64,000 nucleotides of DNA, from assembly GCA_027494165.1 (NCBI GenBank), contig JAOSJM010000009.1, forward strand, positions 1-64,000. The letters run 5' to 3'. The stretch is from Acidimicrobiia bacterium. GTDB taxonomy: Bacteria; Actinomycetota; Acidimicrobiia; IMCC26256; JAOSJM01. Positions 63,397 to 64,000 of the stretch are shown here, piece after piece; the stretch's first letter is position 1; every line of letters begins with the position of its first letter. The position numbers were made by a program, and so were the translations under genes. The notes under the pieces are model-generated. The model was not told the DNA's origin, did no database searches, and saw only the letters and a list, made by a program, of their open reading frames with translations.

Positions 63397-64000
63397 ATGG
63401 CGTACCGCGTGATCCAGTGGGCGACGGGGACCGTCGGCATCCACGCGGTGCCGGCCATCGCCGCCCACCCCGACCTCGAGCTCGCCGGGGTCTGGGTCCA
63501 CTCGGACGACAAGGCGGGGCGGGACGCCGGCGAGATCTGCGGGGTGCGTCCGCTGGGCGTCGTCGCCACCCGGGACGCCGACGCCCTGCTCGCGGCCGGC
63601 GCGGACTGCGTCTGCTACACCGCCAGCTCCGATCTCCGTCCCGGTGAGGTGATCGACGACCTCGTCCGGTTCCTGGACGCAGGCGTCAACGTCGTCAACA
63701 CGTCGTTCGTCCCCCTGCTCTACCCGAAGGCCGCGGGCCCCGGCGTCCACGAGCGGCTCGGCGCCGCGTGCCTCCGGGGCGGGGCCTCGCTGTACACGTC
63801 GGGCATCGACCCCGGCCTCGGGAACGCCGGGCTCGCGATCACCACGCTCGCCGCCTGCCGGGAGGTCCGCACCGTCCGGATGATGGAGATCCTCGACTAC
63901 GCCACGTGGAACAACCCCTTCACGATGTTCGAGATCATGGGCTTCGGGAAGCCCGACACCTCGACGTCGCTGCTGCTCGCCCCGGGTTCGACCGCGCTTG
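63397..64000 (+). CDS. DapB-like NAD(P)-dependent oxidoreductase (partial, runs off the window)
   Basis: The first 201 residues are present. MAYRVIQWATGTVGIHAVPAIAAHPDLELAGVWVHSD opens a Rossmann fold with the GTVG dinucleotide loop, and DAGVNVVNTSFVPLLYP and LYTSGIDPGLGNAGLAI follow the layout of the dihydrodipicolinate-reductase-like group found in actinobacterial catabolic clusters. The reaction is not assigned to lysine synthesis: the catalytic motif of true DapB is not seen in this portion. It is divergent from the MgtA gene; a GATAGC -10-like element lies 13 bases upstream. Confidence 0.75.
   Translation, partial: MAYRVIQWATGTVGIHAVPAIAAHPDLELAGVWVHSDDKAGRDAGEICGVRPLGVVATRDADALLAAGADCVCYTASSDLRPGEVIDDLVRFLDAGVNVVNTSFVPLLYPKAAGPGVHERLGAACLRGGASLYTSGIDPGLGNAGLAITTLAACREVRTVRMMEILDYATWNNPFTMFEIMGFGKPDTSTSLLLAPGSTAL

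Noticed and set aside
1..64000. tRNA or rRNA genes, CRISPR arrays, insertion sequences, integrases or attachment sites
   Set aside because: I found no cloverleaf, spaced identical repeats, transposase or integrase motif in the translated frames or the sequence.

Overview
The window comes from a high-GC (roughly 70-75 percent) Gram-positive actinobacterium. Support comes from the frequent GTG starts, start/stop overlaps of the GTGA and ATGA type, a SARP-type regulator, F420/FMN-type and SCP2-type proteins, and an unusually large stock of CoA-ester catabolic genes. Gene content fits an acidimicrobial or mycobacterial-type degrader of hydrophobic compounds, but no rRNA or housekeeping marker is present to fix the taxon. 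About eighteen apparent single-base indels, most of them in G or C runs, interrupt otherwise well-conserved proteins. They look more like assembly or base-calling errors than biology, so most are annotated as one gene with a frameshift. Two loci near the left end look truly decayed.

Layout. 0-2 kb: a PD-(D/E)XK nuclease and two decayed genes. 2-6 kb: a FtsX/MacB-type ABC exporter with an ABM-domain protein. 6-14.3 kb: a SARP-ATPase regulator, then a methyltransferase/acetyltransferase pair preceded by SARP-like direct repeats, then a cyclase-winged-helix-ATPase regulator. 14.4-31 kb: a catabolic block with a methyltransferase, hydrolase, dehydratase, two acyl-CoA ligases, two DUF7064-like proteins, a phosphohistidine swivel protein, TetR, two SDRs, two crotonases, aldehyde dehydrogenase and an SCP2 protein. 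31-40 kb: an operon with a CrtI-like FAD enzyme, polyprenyl diphosphate synthase, cytochrome c, a 1115-residue membrane protein and a UbiA prenyltransferase, followed by a UbiB/ABC1 kinase. 40-46.3 kb: acyl-CoA dehydrogenase and a Liv-type ABC importer. 46.5-53 kb: small membrane proteins, a hydrolase, and a second Liv-type importer whose two permeases and one ATPase are fused. 53-59.3 kb: a tandem GntR regulator, HAD protein, acyl-CoA ligase, crotonase, thiolase and OB-fold partner. 59.4-64 kb: a Tat-exported serine hydrolase, an MgtA-type P-ATPase, and the start of a DapB-like oxidoreductase.

How it may work together. Six near-identical 14-bp inverted repeats (consensus AGTRAG-NN-CTYACT) sit in promoters across 22-46.4 kb. 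They precede the swivel-protein operon, the second DUF7064-like gene, the ligase/SDR/crotonase operon, the FAD/prenyl operon, the UbiB gene, the acyl-CoA dehydrogenase and the first Liv importer. One TetR gene lies in the middle. The simplest reading is a single inducible regulon of about 25 kb that imports a hydrophobic acid, activates it to a CoA ester, cleaves a ring by a MenB/BadI-like crotonase, and carries its own isoprenoid and redox module. The substrate cannot be read from the sequence.
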